Assembly: GCF_041060425.1 (NCBI RefSeq)
Contig: NZ_JAULBC010000012.1
Span: 1-64,000, forward strand
DNA: 64,000 nt
Source of the DNA: Danxiaibacter flavus
Lineage (GTDB): Bacteria; Bacteroidota; Bacteroidia; Chitinophagales; Chitinophagaceae
Direction: 5' to 3'
Shown: positions 25,861 through 34,849 of the stretch, piece after piece
Layout: each line of letters opens with the position of its first letter
Position numbering within the stretch: the first letter of the stretch is position 1
Position numbers and translations under genes: made by a program
Notes under the pieces: model-generated
Told to the model about the DNA's origin: nothing
The model's database searches: none
Seen by the model: only the letters and a program-made list of their open reading frames with translations

Positions 25861-26823
25861 ATGAGTACGAATTTAATTGTTGACGTTACTACAATAGAAC
25901 CGGTGCACCGGCATGCTGCTATTTTTAATCTGTTTGATAATCTCGGAGACGGCGAAGCGCTGACTATCCGGAATGATCACGATCCCAAGCCGCTGTATTA
26001 TGAACTTAGAAGCGCCCGCGGTGCTTCGTTTTCATGGACTTATCTGCAGGAAGGCCCGTTAACCTGGGAAGTGGAAATAAAAAAAGAAGCGCTGAATAAT
26101 GCCGCTGAAACCATTGGTGAAATGGCCCGTAAGAACTTCAGAAAAGCCGAGGTATTCAAAAAACTGGGAATAGACTATTGTTGTGGTGGCAAGAAAACTG
26201 TTGAGGAAGCTTGTGCAAAACACGGATTGGATGTTGAATCTGTAAAACGCGAGCTTGAAAAAGCCGAACAGCCTGGCTCCGCTTCAGCAGTGCAGCACGA
26301 TTTTGACTCATGGCCGCTTTCGTTCCTGGCCGATTACATCGTTAATGTGCATCATAAATATGTACGCGAAAGCACCCAACTGTTGGATGAGCTAAGTGAA
26401 AAAGTGGCAAGAAAACACAGTGATAAGTTTGCTGAACTTCCGGAGATCCGCAGGTGTGTTGTTGAATTGCTCAATGAGCTGACGACACATATGGTAAAAG
26501 AGGAACGCATTCTTTTCCCTTACATCAAGCATACGGAACAAGGTAATGATAGTGCTGGTCCATTCAAACAGACATTTGACTCAATCGAAAAACCAATTTG
26601 GGTAATGGAGCAGGACCATGAAGTTGCCGGCGATCTGTTAAGACAATTGCGTGAACTGACCAACGGTTATTCAGTGCCGCCAAATGCCTGCAACAGCTTT
26701 AATTTTCTCTACAAAAAACTGGAGGAATTTGAAGGAGATCTGCACCAGCACATTCACCTGGAGAACAATATTCTGTTTCCGAAAGTAATTCAGCTGGAAG
26801 AGAGTAAGACAGTAAGAGAGTAA
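25861..26823 (+). CDS. ric: Di-iron Fe-S cluster repair protein (RIC), DUF2249-ScdA_N-hemerythrin fusion
   Basis: A 320-residue protein with three parts. Residues 14-75 form a TusA-like DUF2249 domain (HAAIFNLFDNLGDGEALTIRNDHDPKPLYYEL). Residues 81-136 form the ScdA/YtfE N-terminal domain with the GIDYCCGG motif (C107, C108). Residues 150-312 form a hemerythrin-like four-helix domain with histidines and glutamates for a di-iron site (HHKYVRES, THMVKEERILFPYI, EQDHEVAGDLL, HQHIHLENNILFPK). RIC proteins restore iron-sulfur clusters after NO or oxidative damage. The DUF2249 fusion is longer than the classic 220-residue YtfE. Expression is likely controlled by the preceding Rrf2 protein. Confidence 0.9.
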   Translation: MSTNLIVDVTTIEPVHRHAAIFNLFDNLGDGEALTIRNDHDPKPLYYELRSARGASFSWTYLQEGPLTWEVEIKKEALNNAAETIGEMARKNFRKAEVFKKLGIDYCCGGKKTVEEACAKHGLDVESVKRELEKAEQPGSASAVQHDFDSWPLSFLADYIVNVHHKYVRESTQLLDELSEKVARKHSDKFAELPEIRRCVVELLNELTTHMVKEERILFPYIKHTEQGNDSAGPFKQTFDSIEKPIWVMEQDHEVAGDLLRQLRELTNGYSVPPNACNSFNFLYKKLEEFEGDLHQHIHLENNILFPKVIQLEESKTVRE

Positions 26824-26830
26824 GATAGTA

Positions 26831-26933
26831 AGACGTGTAAGACGTGTAAGACGTGTAAGACGTGTAAGATGTGTAAGACGTGTAAGACGTGTAAGACGTG
26901 TAAGACGTGTAAGACGTGTAAGACGTGTAAGAC
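26831..26933. repeat. Tandem array of about 11 copies of the 9-mer AGACGTGTA
   Basis: It starts 7 bases after the RIC stop and has one interrupted unit (AGATGTGTA). The array is followed by looser 'gtaagatagtaagaaagtaag' sequence to 26970. Because the unit is 9 bases, both strands stay open in all three frames and give meaningless tripeptide repeats; I do not regard them as genes. Confidence 0.9.
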
Positions 26934-27000
26934 CAAAAAAAGACATGTAAGATAGTAAGAAAGTAAGATGGTAAGAGTTTGTGAACCTGCTGCACCCGCA

Positions 27001-27146
27001 ACAGCAATCTTACGATCTTACTGTCTTACGTGTCTTACGGTCTTCCTGCAACAGCAATCTTACGATCTTACTGTCTTACGTGTCTTACGGTCTTCCTGCA
27101 ACGGCTCTTCTTACGATCTTACTGTCTTACGTGTCTTACGGTCTTT
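27001..27146. repeat. 50-bp tandem repeat, two exact copies plus a diverged third
   Basis: Copies at 27001-27050 and 27051-27100 are identical; the third, 27101-27146, is diverged. Each unit contains TCTTACGATCTTACTGTC and CTTACGTGTCTTACGGTC, which is roughly the complement of the 9-mer array at 26831-26933. The two arrays could pair as a long hairpin between the convergent RIC and esterase genes. Confidence 0.85.
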
Positions 27147-27150
27147 ATTT

Positions 27151-28023
27151 TTATCTCTTGTATTGTAACATCCACTGGTAGATGTTCAGGTTATTTTCTT
27201 TGTAGCTCGGATTAGATGCTTTTGTCCACGCATCATGCGTATATGCATTCCAGATTGTCAACCTCGGTTTAATCAGCGGGTATCCGCCATTGATCATTGC
27301 AACGTTGTTAACTGAGTAGGAAGAAGGCACCGTTGGGTCATATTTATTATGAAAAGCCCAAACCGGTAAATTCTTTGATGCCAGGAACTTTGCCCCTGTG
27401 TTGTACAATTTATTCGCACCTGCAATAGGAACAATCGCTGCTGAACGCGTTGGATATTTTTCTGCGAACAACCATGTTCCGCCGCCACCCATGCTAAGGC
27501 CCGCTACATAGATACGCGATGTATCTACCCTGTATTTGTTCCTTGCATAAGTGATCATGCTGTTTACATCATCAGGTGTCGGCCATCTTGTAAATTGCGG
27601 CATAACTACAATGAATGAAAAGTTTTGACCGTTAACATAAAAGTTTGGCGGAAACTTTCCTGCTTTTAATAATGCTGCAGTTCCATTTTTTAGCACTCTG
27701 GGTAACGCGGCAAGACTACCATCTCCTATCTCGCCTTTGCCATGCAGGTAAACCAACAACGGATATTTTTTAGTTGTTGAATCGTACCGTGCAGGTAATG
27801 CCCGGTAATAACCATGGATGTCTGCGCTTACGACAGCAACAACTGCCTTAAGATTTGCTGGTCTTGTTTCAATTATGTCATTTGCGGTTCTTTCTGAAGT
27901 TGAATGATCGCTTGAAGTGTTCTCCTCTGCTGTTTGTGTGGGAGATACGGATTCTTTCTGACATGATGTGATCACCGTCGCACCAACCAGGCATGCGACT
28001 ACAATTGCCTTTAACTTGCTCAT
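27151..28023 (-). CDS. Lipoprotein alpha/beta-hydrolase (esterase / phospholipase-carboxylesterase type), copy 1
   Basis: A 290-residue lipoprotein: the signal ends in ATVITSC with the lipidated cysteine at position 21, followed by a Ser/Thr-rich linker to about residue 60. The alpha/beta-hydrolase domain shows the oxyanion strand PLLVYLHGKGEIG, the nucleophile elbow GLSMGGGGTW and late acidic and histidine regions (AFHNKYDPTVP, NAYTHDAWTKA). Substrate unknown; polyester or acyl-sugar hydrolysis is typical of the fold. I chose ATG at 28023 because it gives a proper lipoprotein signal; the longer frame starts with TTG. A close paralogue lies next to it. Confidence 0.85.
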   Translation of the reverse strand: MSKLKAIVVACLVGATVITSCQKESVSPTQTAEENTSSDHSTSERTANDIIETRPANLKAVVAVVSADIHGYYRALPARYDSTTKKYPLLVYLHGKGEIGDGSLAALPRVLKNGTAALLKAGKFPPNFYVNGQNFSFIVVMPQFTRWPTPDDVNSMITYARNKYRVDTSRIYVAGLSMGGGGTWLFAEKYPTRSAAIVPIAGANKLYNTGAKFLASKNLPVWAFHNKYDPTVPSSYSVNNVAMINGGYPLIKPRLTIWNAYTHDAWTKASNPSYKENNLNIYQWMLQYKR

Positions 28024-28266
28024 AAAAAATTTGGATGTTGGATCCTTTGAAAAGAATGATGAATTTGTTGGACACGGGTAGGTTTTCAAACATGGTGCCA
28101 AAACGGTGTAGAATAAATCCAGGTCAATTATTCCTCGGAATATTGTTGGATTTATTGATGAAAGTCAATAGCAGTAAGGGTTACGAACAATGATGTTCAA
28201 GGATTGGTGAGAAGATTTTTTAAAGTTGTTTGGTCGATGTTGAAAATCTTTTAAACCGAATTAATG

Positions 28267-29133
28267 TTAGTTTCTTGTATATTGAAGCATCCATTCGTAA
28301 ATGTTCATGTTGTTTTGTTTATATCCGGGGTTGCAAGCCTTGTTCCATGCATCGTGCGCCTCCGACTCGAAAAGAGTAAGTATTGGCTTAATTGAAGGAT
28401 TAAGCGCTTCTACTTTAGCAACATTATTTTTGGTATAGTTCACGGAAACCATTGTGTCCTGGGTATTATGAAAAGCCCATATCGGCATCTTAGCTGATAC
28501 AAGTGCTTCTGCGTTCTTATCATTTATTGCAGATGCGCTGGAGATTGGAACAATTGCAGCTATTTTTGCTGCCTCGGTGGCGCCGGTTAGCCATGTAATG
28601 CCACCGCCCATACTAAAACCAACTATATAGATGCGGCTTTGATCCACCCGGTAATTTTTTACGGCATAATCCAGCATTGCATTCACATCTCCCGCGTCGG
28701 CCCATTTGTCAAATTGCGGAAGCAATACGATAAATGAATAGTTCTTACCCTGCACATTGAAGTTGGGAGGAAAGGTCTTGTTCTTCACCATTTTTCCAAT
28801 ACCTTCTCTACCTACTTTGTATATGTCAGTAGTGCCATTTCCAATGTCTCCCTGGCCGTGAAGAAATATGATCAGCGGATAGTTTTTCGTTGTAGAATCA
28901 TATAAAGCAGGTAAAGCTTCGCCAAAGCCATGAATGCTGGCGCTGATAGATGCTACTCTCGGAGTTACAATAGCCGGCTTTGATTCTACAATATTGTTAT
29001 TTGGATTATTACCGGTATTGCCATTACTTGCCTCTTCTGCCCTCTGAGATGTGGGTGACACAGATTGCTTGCTGCAGCCGGATAACACTGCGAACATCAA
29101 CAAAAAATAGATAATAGAGCTAAACCTGGTCAT
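28267..29133 (-). CDS. Lipoprotein alpha/beta-hydrolase, copy 2
   Basis: A 288-residue paralogue of the neighbouring esterase with the same layout: lipoprotein signal ending FAVLSGC (cysteine 20), an Asn/Gly-rich linker, then the hydrolase domain with PLIIFLHGQGDIG, nucleophile GFSMGGGITW and the late AFHNTQDTMVS and SEAHDAWNKA segments. The two genes share order, strand and a 243-base spacer, which points to a tandem duplication that has since diverged. Start ATG at 29133 restores the signal peptide; the frame opens further upstream with TTG. Confidence 0.85.
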   Translation of the reverse strand: MTRFSSIIYFLLMFAVLSGCSKQSVSPTSQRAEEASNGNTGNNPNNNIVESKPAIVTPRVASISASIHGFGEALPALYDSTTKNYPLIIFLHGQGDIGNGTTDIYKVGREGIGKMVKNKTFPPNFNVQGKNYSFIVLLPQFDKWADAGDVNAMLDYAVKNYRVDQSRIYIVGFSMGGGITWLTGATEAAKIAAIVPISSASAINDKNAEALVSAKMPIWAFHNTQDTMVSVNYTKNNVAKVEALNPSIKPILTLFESEAHDAWNKACNPGYKQNNMNIYEWMLQYTRN

Positions 29134-29247
29134 ATACTGAGAACTTCTTGGGCTAACAAATACTTCTGATTCGACCAATAATGCCAAAGATGGTGCCAGA
29201 GCTATAAAAAAATAACCGTTTCATCGATTTTAATATTAGTAAAAAAT

Positions 29248-29277
29248 GAAAAAGTCCTTGCTAGCAAGGACTTTTCA
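29248..29277 (-). terminator. Rho-independent terminator after korB
   Basis: 29250-29275 is a perfect 26-base palindrome (AAAAGTCCTTGC and its complement) with A and T runs at its ends, 30 bases beyond the korB stop. Being symmetric, it could also stop transcripts from the other strand. Confidence 0.8.
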
Positions 29278-29307
29278 CGATATTATTTTTATTTATTAAA
29301 TATTTTT

Positions 29308-30342
29308 CTAAGCTATCTCCCAAACTTCAGAACCTCTTAGCAGCTTATCAAGATTGCCTGAACCTTTTTTGGCAACAGCTTCTTCAATCTGCATGTTCAG
29401 GGCATCCTCGTAACAAGCTCTGTCAGCTTCATAGAACACGCCAAACGGGCGGGGGAAATGACCTTCAATGCGAGGATCATCAAACATTCTTATTAAGATC
29501 TGTGCTTTATAAAAATCCCTTTCATCGTGAATCCACAAATCATCTGTGCTTGCATTTTCTCCTAGCTCAACAACAACAGGTTTTAAGCCATCCAGTTTAA
29601 TTCCTTTGTTTTGGTTAGCTCCAAAAATCAAAGGCTTGCCTTGTTCTAAGAACAGTGTTTCATTCAGTTTGCTGCCTTTCTCTGTAAATATTTCAAATGC
29701 GCCATCATTAAAGATGTTGCAGTTCTGGTAGATTTCCAGGAAAGAAGCGCCCTTGTGCTGATGAGAACGTGTAAGCATCTGTTGCAGATGTTTAGGATCA
29801 CGGTCCATACTTCTGGCTATGAAAGATGCATCTGCTCCCATGGCAAGCGCCAGTGGATTGAACGGATGGTCAATGCTGCCGAGCGGTGTACTTTTCGTGA
29901 TCTTGTTTTCCTCAGAAGTTGGTGAGTACTGGCCCTTGGTAAGACCGTAGATCTGGTTATTGAACAGCAACACATTTACGTCAAAGTTGCGGCGCAGCAA
30001 ATGGATGGTATGGTTACCACCAATGCTCAGGCTGTCACCATCACCCGTAACGATCCAAACACTCAGTTCGGGCCTGGTAGCTTTCAATCCGCTGGCAATG
30101 GCTGTTGCGCGGCCATGGATCGAGTGCATTCCATACGTATTCATGTAATAGGGAAAACGGCTGCTGCAACCGATACCGCTGATAATCACTATATTTTCTT
30201 TAGGAACGCCAATTGTAGGCATTACCTTCTGAACCTGTGCAAGAATGGAATAGTCCCCACAGCCCGGGCACCAGCGAACTTCCTGGTCGGTCGAAAAATC
30301 CTTGGCTGTTAATGTGGGTAACACCGAATTAACTTCACTCAT
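29308..30342 (-). CDS. korB: 2-oxoacid:ferredoxin oxidoreductase, beta (TPP) subunit
   Basis: A 344-residue thiamine-diphosphate subunit of the 2-oxoglutarate/2-oxoacid:ferredoxin oxidoreductase family. C25-PGC28-GDY is the cluster motif near the N-terminus, and GDGDSLSIGGNH with the following NNQIYGLTKGQYSPTS forms the TPP/Mg site. Together with an alpha subunit it oxidises 2-oxoglutarate to succinyl-CoA with ferredoxin. The alpha subunit normally stands immediately upstream; here the upstream neighbour is an AhpD-like gene, so the partner must be outside the window. Confidence 0.9.
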   Translation of the reverse strand: MSEVNSVLPTLTAKDFSTDQEVRWCPGCGDYSILAQVQKVMPTIGVPKENIVIISGIGCSSRFPYYMNTYGMHSIHGRATAIASGLKATRPELSVWIVTGDGDSLSIGGNHTIHLLRRNFDVNVLLFNNQIYGLTKGQYSPTSEENKITKSTPLGSIDHPFNPLALAMGADASFIARSMDRDPKHLQQMLTRSHQHKGASFLEIYQNCNIFNDGAFEIFTEKGSKLNETLFLEQGKPLIFGANQNKGIKLDGLKPVVVELGENASTDDLWIHDERDFYKAQILIRMFDDPRIEGHFPRPFGVFYEADRACYEDALNMQIEEAVAKKGSGNLDKLLRGSEVWEIA

Positions 30343-30385
30343 CTCAAAAAAAATTTCTATGCAAAATTAATCAATTAACGGACAC

Positions 30386-30739
30386 CTATTTTAACTCAGA
30401 GCTCATAAGCTCTTCCCAATATTCTGCAGCACGTCTTGTATGTGGAATTACAATTGTTCCGCCAACAATATTGGCTACGGCAAAAATTTCGTACATCTGC
30501 TGGGTTGTAACACCCAATTCGCGGCATTTTCCCAAATGGTATTTAATGCAATCATCACAGCGTAAAACCATGCTGGCAACCAGTCCAAGCATTTCTTTGG
30601 TTCTTTTATCCAAAGCGCCATCTTCATAAGTGTTTGTATCCAGATTCCATAAACGCTTGAGTACCAGGTTATCTTTGCTCAAGATCACCTCATTCATCTT
30701 CTCCCTGTAGTCATTAAATTTCTTTACCAGCTCAGACAT
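30386..30739 (-). CDS. AhpD-like / carboxymuconolactone decarboxylase family protein
   Basis: A 117-residue helical protein with the AhpD redox motif C61-DD-C64-IKYH68, the CxxC...H arrangement of alkylhydroperoxidase-type members. It is therefore more likely a thiol-dependent peroxidase or disulfide reductase than a decarboxylase. It is on the same strand as korB, 43 bases away, and probably cotranscribed; protection of the oxygen-sensitive oxidoreductase is a speculative link. Confidence 0.85.
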   Translation of the reverse strand: MSELVKKFNDYREKMNEVILSKDNLVLKRLWNLDTNTYEDGALDKRTKEMLGLVASMVLRCDDCIKYHLGKCRELGVTTQQMYEIFAVANIVGGTIVIPHTRRAAEYWEELMSSELK

Positions 30740-30892
30740 AAAAAAAATTTTCCAAAGTTACGACCGAAGCGCTTAGCGGGCTGTCGAATTGGGTAATAAA
30801 AAACAGGAGAAATCGGGATAAACATTCCAAACGCCACGAAACATTAGATTTCGCCTGATAATTAGATTTTGCTTGAAAGCTTGTGGGGCCAA

Positions 30893-31028
30893 TTCATTGC
30901 CGTCTGCTTCAGCTGACGGACAGTGATTGATTTTTTAAACCGGGCTTTAGCCCTAAAGGGTAGGTTATGTGGCTAAAGCCATGTTCGATATGTTCCACTC
31001 TCCGTCAGCTGAAGCAGACGGCAATGAA
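30893..31028. mobile_element. MITE-like element with perfect 28-bp inverted repeats
   Basis: The left arm 30893-30920 begins TTCATTGCCGTCTGCTTCAG and is the exact reverse complement of the right arm 31001-31028. The inner part holds GGGCTTTAGCCC and GGCTAAAGCC palindromes. A related, more diverged element is at 45289-45445. The rest of the 706-base gap before gnd (30740-30892 and 31029-31445) shows no gene. Confidence 0.75.
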
Positions 31029-31445
31029 AAGAGATAGGTGAATCAATCTCGAAATGGCTTTACAGCAACAAATTCACCAGCTTCCAAAGGAAATAGAATC
31101 GGTTATATAATTGTAAAATATTATCGTTCAAAGACACACACAACAATCATCGCATTCGTCGAATGCTATATTTAAACAACTACAAATCAAACGATAATGC
31201 TTAGCCATATTTAAACAGATAACTTTAAAAGACATTTAAATGCTCTTTCGGGTACGCGTGCTCCCACAATCTATACAACAAAAAAACAAGGCCACTTTGT
31301 ATTTTGCATTAGCTAAAAATTGGTTCTTTTCTCAATGGCATCAGGCAATACACACGTCTGTTAGCTAACAGGTTATTCAAACAAGAGCGCCAATTATTTA
31401 CGTACATGCCTTAACTTGCATTTCTTTTAATTTAGTAATATCCAC

Positions 31446-32858
31446 ATGAACACATCATTTGACTTCGGCATGGTTGGTCTTGGCGTTATGGGCCGCAACC
31501 TCTTGCTAAACATAGCTGATCATGGCTTTAGCGTTATCGGTTTTGATAAAGATGCAGAAAAGGGAGCTTCCCTGGAATCTTCGGCAACAGCGGGTACAAC
31601 TGTAAAGGGCGTAACAACGTTGGAAGAAATGGTCAAGCAGTTGGCGGTGCCGCGAAAGATTATGATGCTGGTGCCTGCCGGGAAGCCGGTTGATGATGTA
31701 ATTGACAGTTTATTACCTCTTCTGGATCAGGGAGATCTTATAATAGATGGCGGTAACTCACACTATACCGATACACTGAGAAGAATTAAATATGTAAGTG
31801 ATAAAGGTTTTCATTTTATGGGCACTGGTATTTCCGGCGGTGAGTTTGGTGCACGTACCGGGCCAAGCATTATGCCCGGCGGTGATATAAAAGCCTGGGA
31901 AATCATAAAACCAATATTTGAATCCATTGCGGCGCATGTAGACGGCGAACCTTGCGTTGCTTACATGGGTAAAGGCGCTGCCGGACATTTCGTGAAAATG
32001 GTGCACAATGGTATCGAGTATGCCGTGATGCAGCTGATCTGCGAGATCTACGACCTACTTCACCGCGGTTCAGACATTCCCAATGATCGCCTGCATGAAA
32101 TTTTCAAAAGCTGGAACGAAGGGGAACTGAAATCTTACCTGGTAGAAATTACTGCTGATATTCTTAAAAAGAAAGATCCTATTACCGGCAACTTCCTGGT
32201 GGATATGATCAATGATAAAGCTGGTTCTAAAGGAACAGGGATCTGGACCTCACAGGATGCGCTGAATCTGCCCGTTGCCATTCCTACAATTGACGCGGCC
32301 GTTGCAATGCGTACTTTATCCGGATTTAAAGATGAAAGAATTCTTGCAGCCCGCTTGTACAAATCTGATTTTGGAAAGATCACGGATGCAGAATCATTCA
32401 TCAAACAGGCTGAAGAAGCGTTGTTCGCTGCGATCCTGATCAGCTATGCACAAGGCCTGGCAATGTTGAAAAAAGCTTCTGAAGAACTGGATATGGCGAT
32501 AGAATTAAAAGCAGCCGTAAAAGTATGGAGAGGTGGATGTATCATCCGTTCGGTGCTATTGGAAGACTTCTATGAATCATTCAGCAGCAATCCTCAGTTA
32601 ACAAATATCCTGCTCGATACAGAAATTGTAAAACTATTGGATAGCAAACAACACAGCCTGCGTGCAGTAGTTGCGAAAGTGGTTGAAAGTAAAATTGGCG
32701 GCGCTGCCCTGATGAGCACACTGGCTTATTTTGACGCATTCACGACAGAAAAAATGCCAACCAACCTGGTACAGGCACAACGCGACTACTTTGGCGCACA
32801 TACTTACCAGAGAATTGATAAAGAAGGAATATTCCATACAGAAGATTGGGCGAGCTAA
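31446..32858 (+). CDS. gnd: 6-phosphogluconate dehydrogenase (decarboxylating)
   Basis: It oxidatively decarboxylates 6-phosphogluconate to ribulose 5-phosphate with NADP. The protein has 470 residues, the normal size of the long homodimeric class. The NADP loop GLGVMGRNLLLNIADHGF is at residues 12-29. Substrate-binding and catalytic motifs are GGNSHYTDTLRR, GISGGEFGARTGPSIMPGG and MGKGAAGHFVKMVHNGIEY with the catalytic lysine. It precedes zwf by 82 bases, so the two oxidative pentose-phosphate enzymes form a pair; the lactonase (pgl) is not between or after them. Confidence 0.97.
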   Translation: MNTSFDFGMVGLGVMGRNLLLNIADHGFSVIGFDKDAEKGASLESSATAGTTVKGVTTLEEMVKQLAVPRKIMMLVPAGKPVDDVIDSLLPLLDQGDLIIDGGNSHYTDTLRRIKYVSDKGFHFMGTGISGGEFGARTGPSIMPGGDIKAWEIIKPIFESIAAHVDGEPCVAYMGKGAAGHFVKMVHNGIEYAVMQLICEIYDLLHRGSDIPNDRLHEIFKSWNEGELKSYLVEITADILKKKDPITGNFLVDMINDKAGSKGTGIWTSQDALNLPVAIPTIDAAVAMRTLSGFKDERILAARLYKSDFGKITDAESFIKQAEEALFAAILISYAQGLAMLKKASEELDMAIELKAAVKVWRGGCIIRSVLLEDFYESFSSNPQLTNILLDTEIVKLLDSKQHSLRAVVAKVVESKIGGAALMSTLAYFDAFTTEKMPTNLVQAQRDYFGAHTYQRIDKEGIFHTEDWAS

Positions 32859-32940
32859 TTTATTGGATTGCTAACCTGCATTTATATTAACTATTGAATG
32901 TTTTGCATGAACGATGTTCAGCAACAGCATTTATTAACCA

Positions 32941-34473
32941 ATGAACATGTCAACACAGAATAACAATAACACCCGTCCGCCGGCCACCTTGTTGTTTATT
33001 TTTGGGGGAAGCGGCGATTTGAATCAAAGAAAATTATCTCCTGCGCTATATAACCTTTTTTTGGATGGCTGGATGCCTGAAAAGTTTGCGATTGTAGGCT
33101 TGGGAAGAACAGCTTACTCTGATGAAAAATTCCGCAAGCATTTGTATGATGGCATCCAGGAATTCAGCAGAAGAAAAGGCGAGCAGAACGGACATTGGAA
33201 AGAATTCTCCCAACACGTGGGCTATTTGCAGATGGATGGTGAAGACGAAGCGGCTTACAGCAAAATAGCAGACAAGGTTAAGGAAGTTGAAGAACAGTTT
33301 GGCGAACATCCTAATGTTATTTTTTACCTGGCGGTTGCTCCGCAACTGGTTCCGGATATTGCTGTGAAACTGGGTAAGCTGAATCTTTGTAAAGACACGA
33401 TCTACACGCGCATAGTAGTTGAAAAACCATTCGGGCATGATTTGAAAAGTGCGCACGAACTGAATGCTTTGCTTACTTCCATGTTTGCTGAGGATCAGAT
33501 CTATAGAATTGACCACTATCTTGGTAAAGAAACCGTTCAGAACATTCTTGCATTGCGTTTTGCAAATGCATTGTTTGAGCCGATCTGGAACCGCAACTAT
33601 ATCGACCACATTCAGATCACTAACGCTGAAACAGTTGGTGTGGAAGGTCGTGGTGGCTACTATGAGCAAAGCGGTGCATTGCGTGACATGGTGCAGAACC
33701 ATATCCTGCAACTGATCTGCATGATAGCGATGGACGCTCCTGTGAACTTTGAAGCTAACGAGATCCGTAATAAGAAAGTGGATGTGTTGAATGCGTTGAG
33801 AAAGATTACCCGCGATGAAGTACATGCTTATGCAGTTCGCGGTCAATACAGTGAAGGCTGGATGAAAGGTGATAAGGTAAAAGGTTACAGGCAGGAAGAG
33901 AAAGTAGCTCCACAATCACCAACCGAAACTTTTGCGGCTATCAAATTCTATATTGATAACTGGCGCTGGCAGGATGTTCCTATCTACGTGCGCACTGGTA
34001 AACACCTGCACGATAAAACAACCATCATTACCGTTCAATTTAAGCAGGCTCCGCATTACGCCTTCCCACCGGAAGCTGCCGAAACATGGAGACCAAACCG
34101 TTTAACGATCAGCATTCAGCCTAAGACGGATATCCGTTTAAGGTTCCAGGCTAAACGTCCGGGTCAGACAATGACGTTGAGTCCTGTGGATATGATCTTT
34201 AACTATGAAGATGCTTACGACGGTCATGAGCCTGAAGCATACGAAACATTGTTGCTCGATGTAATGGAAGGCAACCCGACACAATTCATGCGCGCCGACC
34301 AGGTAGAATCTGCATGGAAAGTAGTAATGCCAATCATCGAAGCATGGGAACAAAGACCACCGGTTGATTTCCCTAACTATTCACCCGGAAGCTGGGGCCC
34401 TGAAGATGCAGAAGCATTGATAGCAAGGGATGGAAGAAATTGGGTGACGTTGCCTGCACCGCATAAGGAGTAA
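32941..34473 (+). CDS. zwf: Glucose-6-phosphate 1-dehydrogenase
   Basis: It makes 6-phosphogluconolactone and NADPH from glucose 6-phosphate. It has 510 residues. The nucleotide motif is FIFGGSGDLNQRKLSPALY near the N-terminus, and the active-site signature RIDHYLGKETVQNIL is intact. EKPFGHDL is also present. A second ATG two codons on (32947) is an equally good start. It is followed by repeats and then a strong terminator. Confidence 0.97.
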   Translation: MNMSTQNNNNTRPPATLLFIFGGSGDLNQRKLSPALYNLFLDGWMPEKFAIVGLGRTAYSDEKFRKHLYDGIQEFSRRKGEQNGHWKEFSQHVGYLQMDGEDEAAYSKIADKVKEVEEQFGEHPNVIFYLAVAPQLVPDIAVKLGKLNLCKDTIYTRIVVEKPFGHDLKSAHELNALLTSMFAEDQIYRIDHYLGKETVQNILALRFANALFEPIWNRNYIDHIQITNAETVGVEGRGGYYEQSGALRDMVQNHILQLICMIAMDAPVNFEANEIRNKKVDVLNALRKITRDEVHAYAVRGQYSEGWMKGDKVKGYRQEEKVAPQSPTETFAAIKFYIDNWRWQDVPIYVRTGKHLHDKTTIITVQFKQAPHYAFPPEAAETWRPNRLTISIQPKTDIRLRFQAKRPGQTMTLSPVDMIFNYEDAYDGHEPEAYETLLLDVMEGNPTQFMRADQVESAWKVVMPIIEAWEQRPPVDFPNYSPGSWGPEDAEALIARDGRNWVTLPAPHKE

Positions 34474-34474
34474 A

Positions 34475-34712
34475 GGGATGTAAGACGTACGGTTTTAGAT
34501 GTACGATGTGGGTAGTAAGTACGAGTTACGAAGTACGAAGTACTTAGGTGAAACAGGCCGATTGAATGTACGATGTCAGATGCCTGCCCGTACCGACGGC
34601 ACGTTCGGGCGGGTACGGTGTACGATGTGAAGGAATGTGAGATGTACGGTCTTAGATGTACGATGTGAGACAATGTACGATGTCTGATGTACGGTGTACG
34701 ATGTGGGGGCAA
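34475..34712. repeat. 'TGTACGATGTGAGATGTACGG' phrase repeats
   Basis: Many units of TGTACGATGT and TGTACGGT alternate here. Embedded in them are a GTACGAAGTACGAAGTAC unit at 34518-34546 and a long variant of the CCTGCCCG...CGGGCGGG palindrome at 34582-34613. Confidence 0.8.
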
Positions 34713-34746
34713 AATGGAACGTACTGTTAACGACAAGATTGTAATA

Positions 34747-34788
34747 CAAAAGAAGGCACGCGGTTTTTAAACTGCGTGCCTTCTTTGT
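34747..34788. terminator. Strong bidirectional terminator between zwf and the GH2 gene
   Basis: AGAAGGCACGC at 34751-34761 pairs perfectly with GCGTGCCTTCT at 34774-34784, with A-rich and T-rich flanks. It would end transcripts of zwf on the + strand and of the convergent GH2 gene on the - strand. Confidence 0.85.
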
Positions 34789-34849
34789 GCGAATGATTTT
34801 GAACCATGTAGGGCATATAAGGATATATAAGGTTTGCCCGTATTTGATA

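Noticed and set aside
27001..27146. Possible CRISPR array
   Set aside because: The 50-bp units follow each other directly without unique spacers, and there are no cas genes. It is a tandem repeat.
26671..27215. Open frames of repeated tripeptides (for example Tyr-Thr-Ser) on both strands
   Set aside because: They arise because the repeat unit is 9 bases long, which keeps every frame open. There is no signal, fold or start context.
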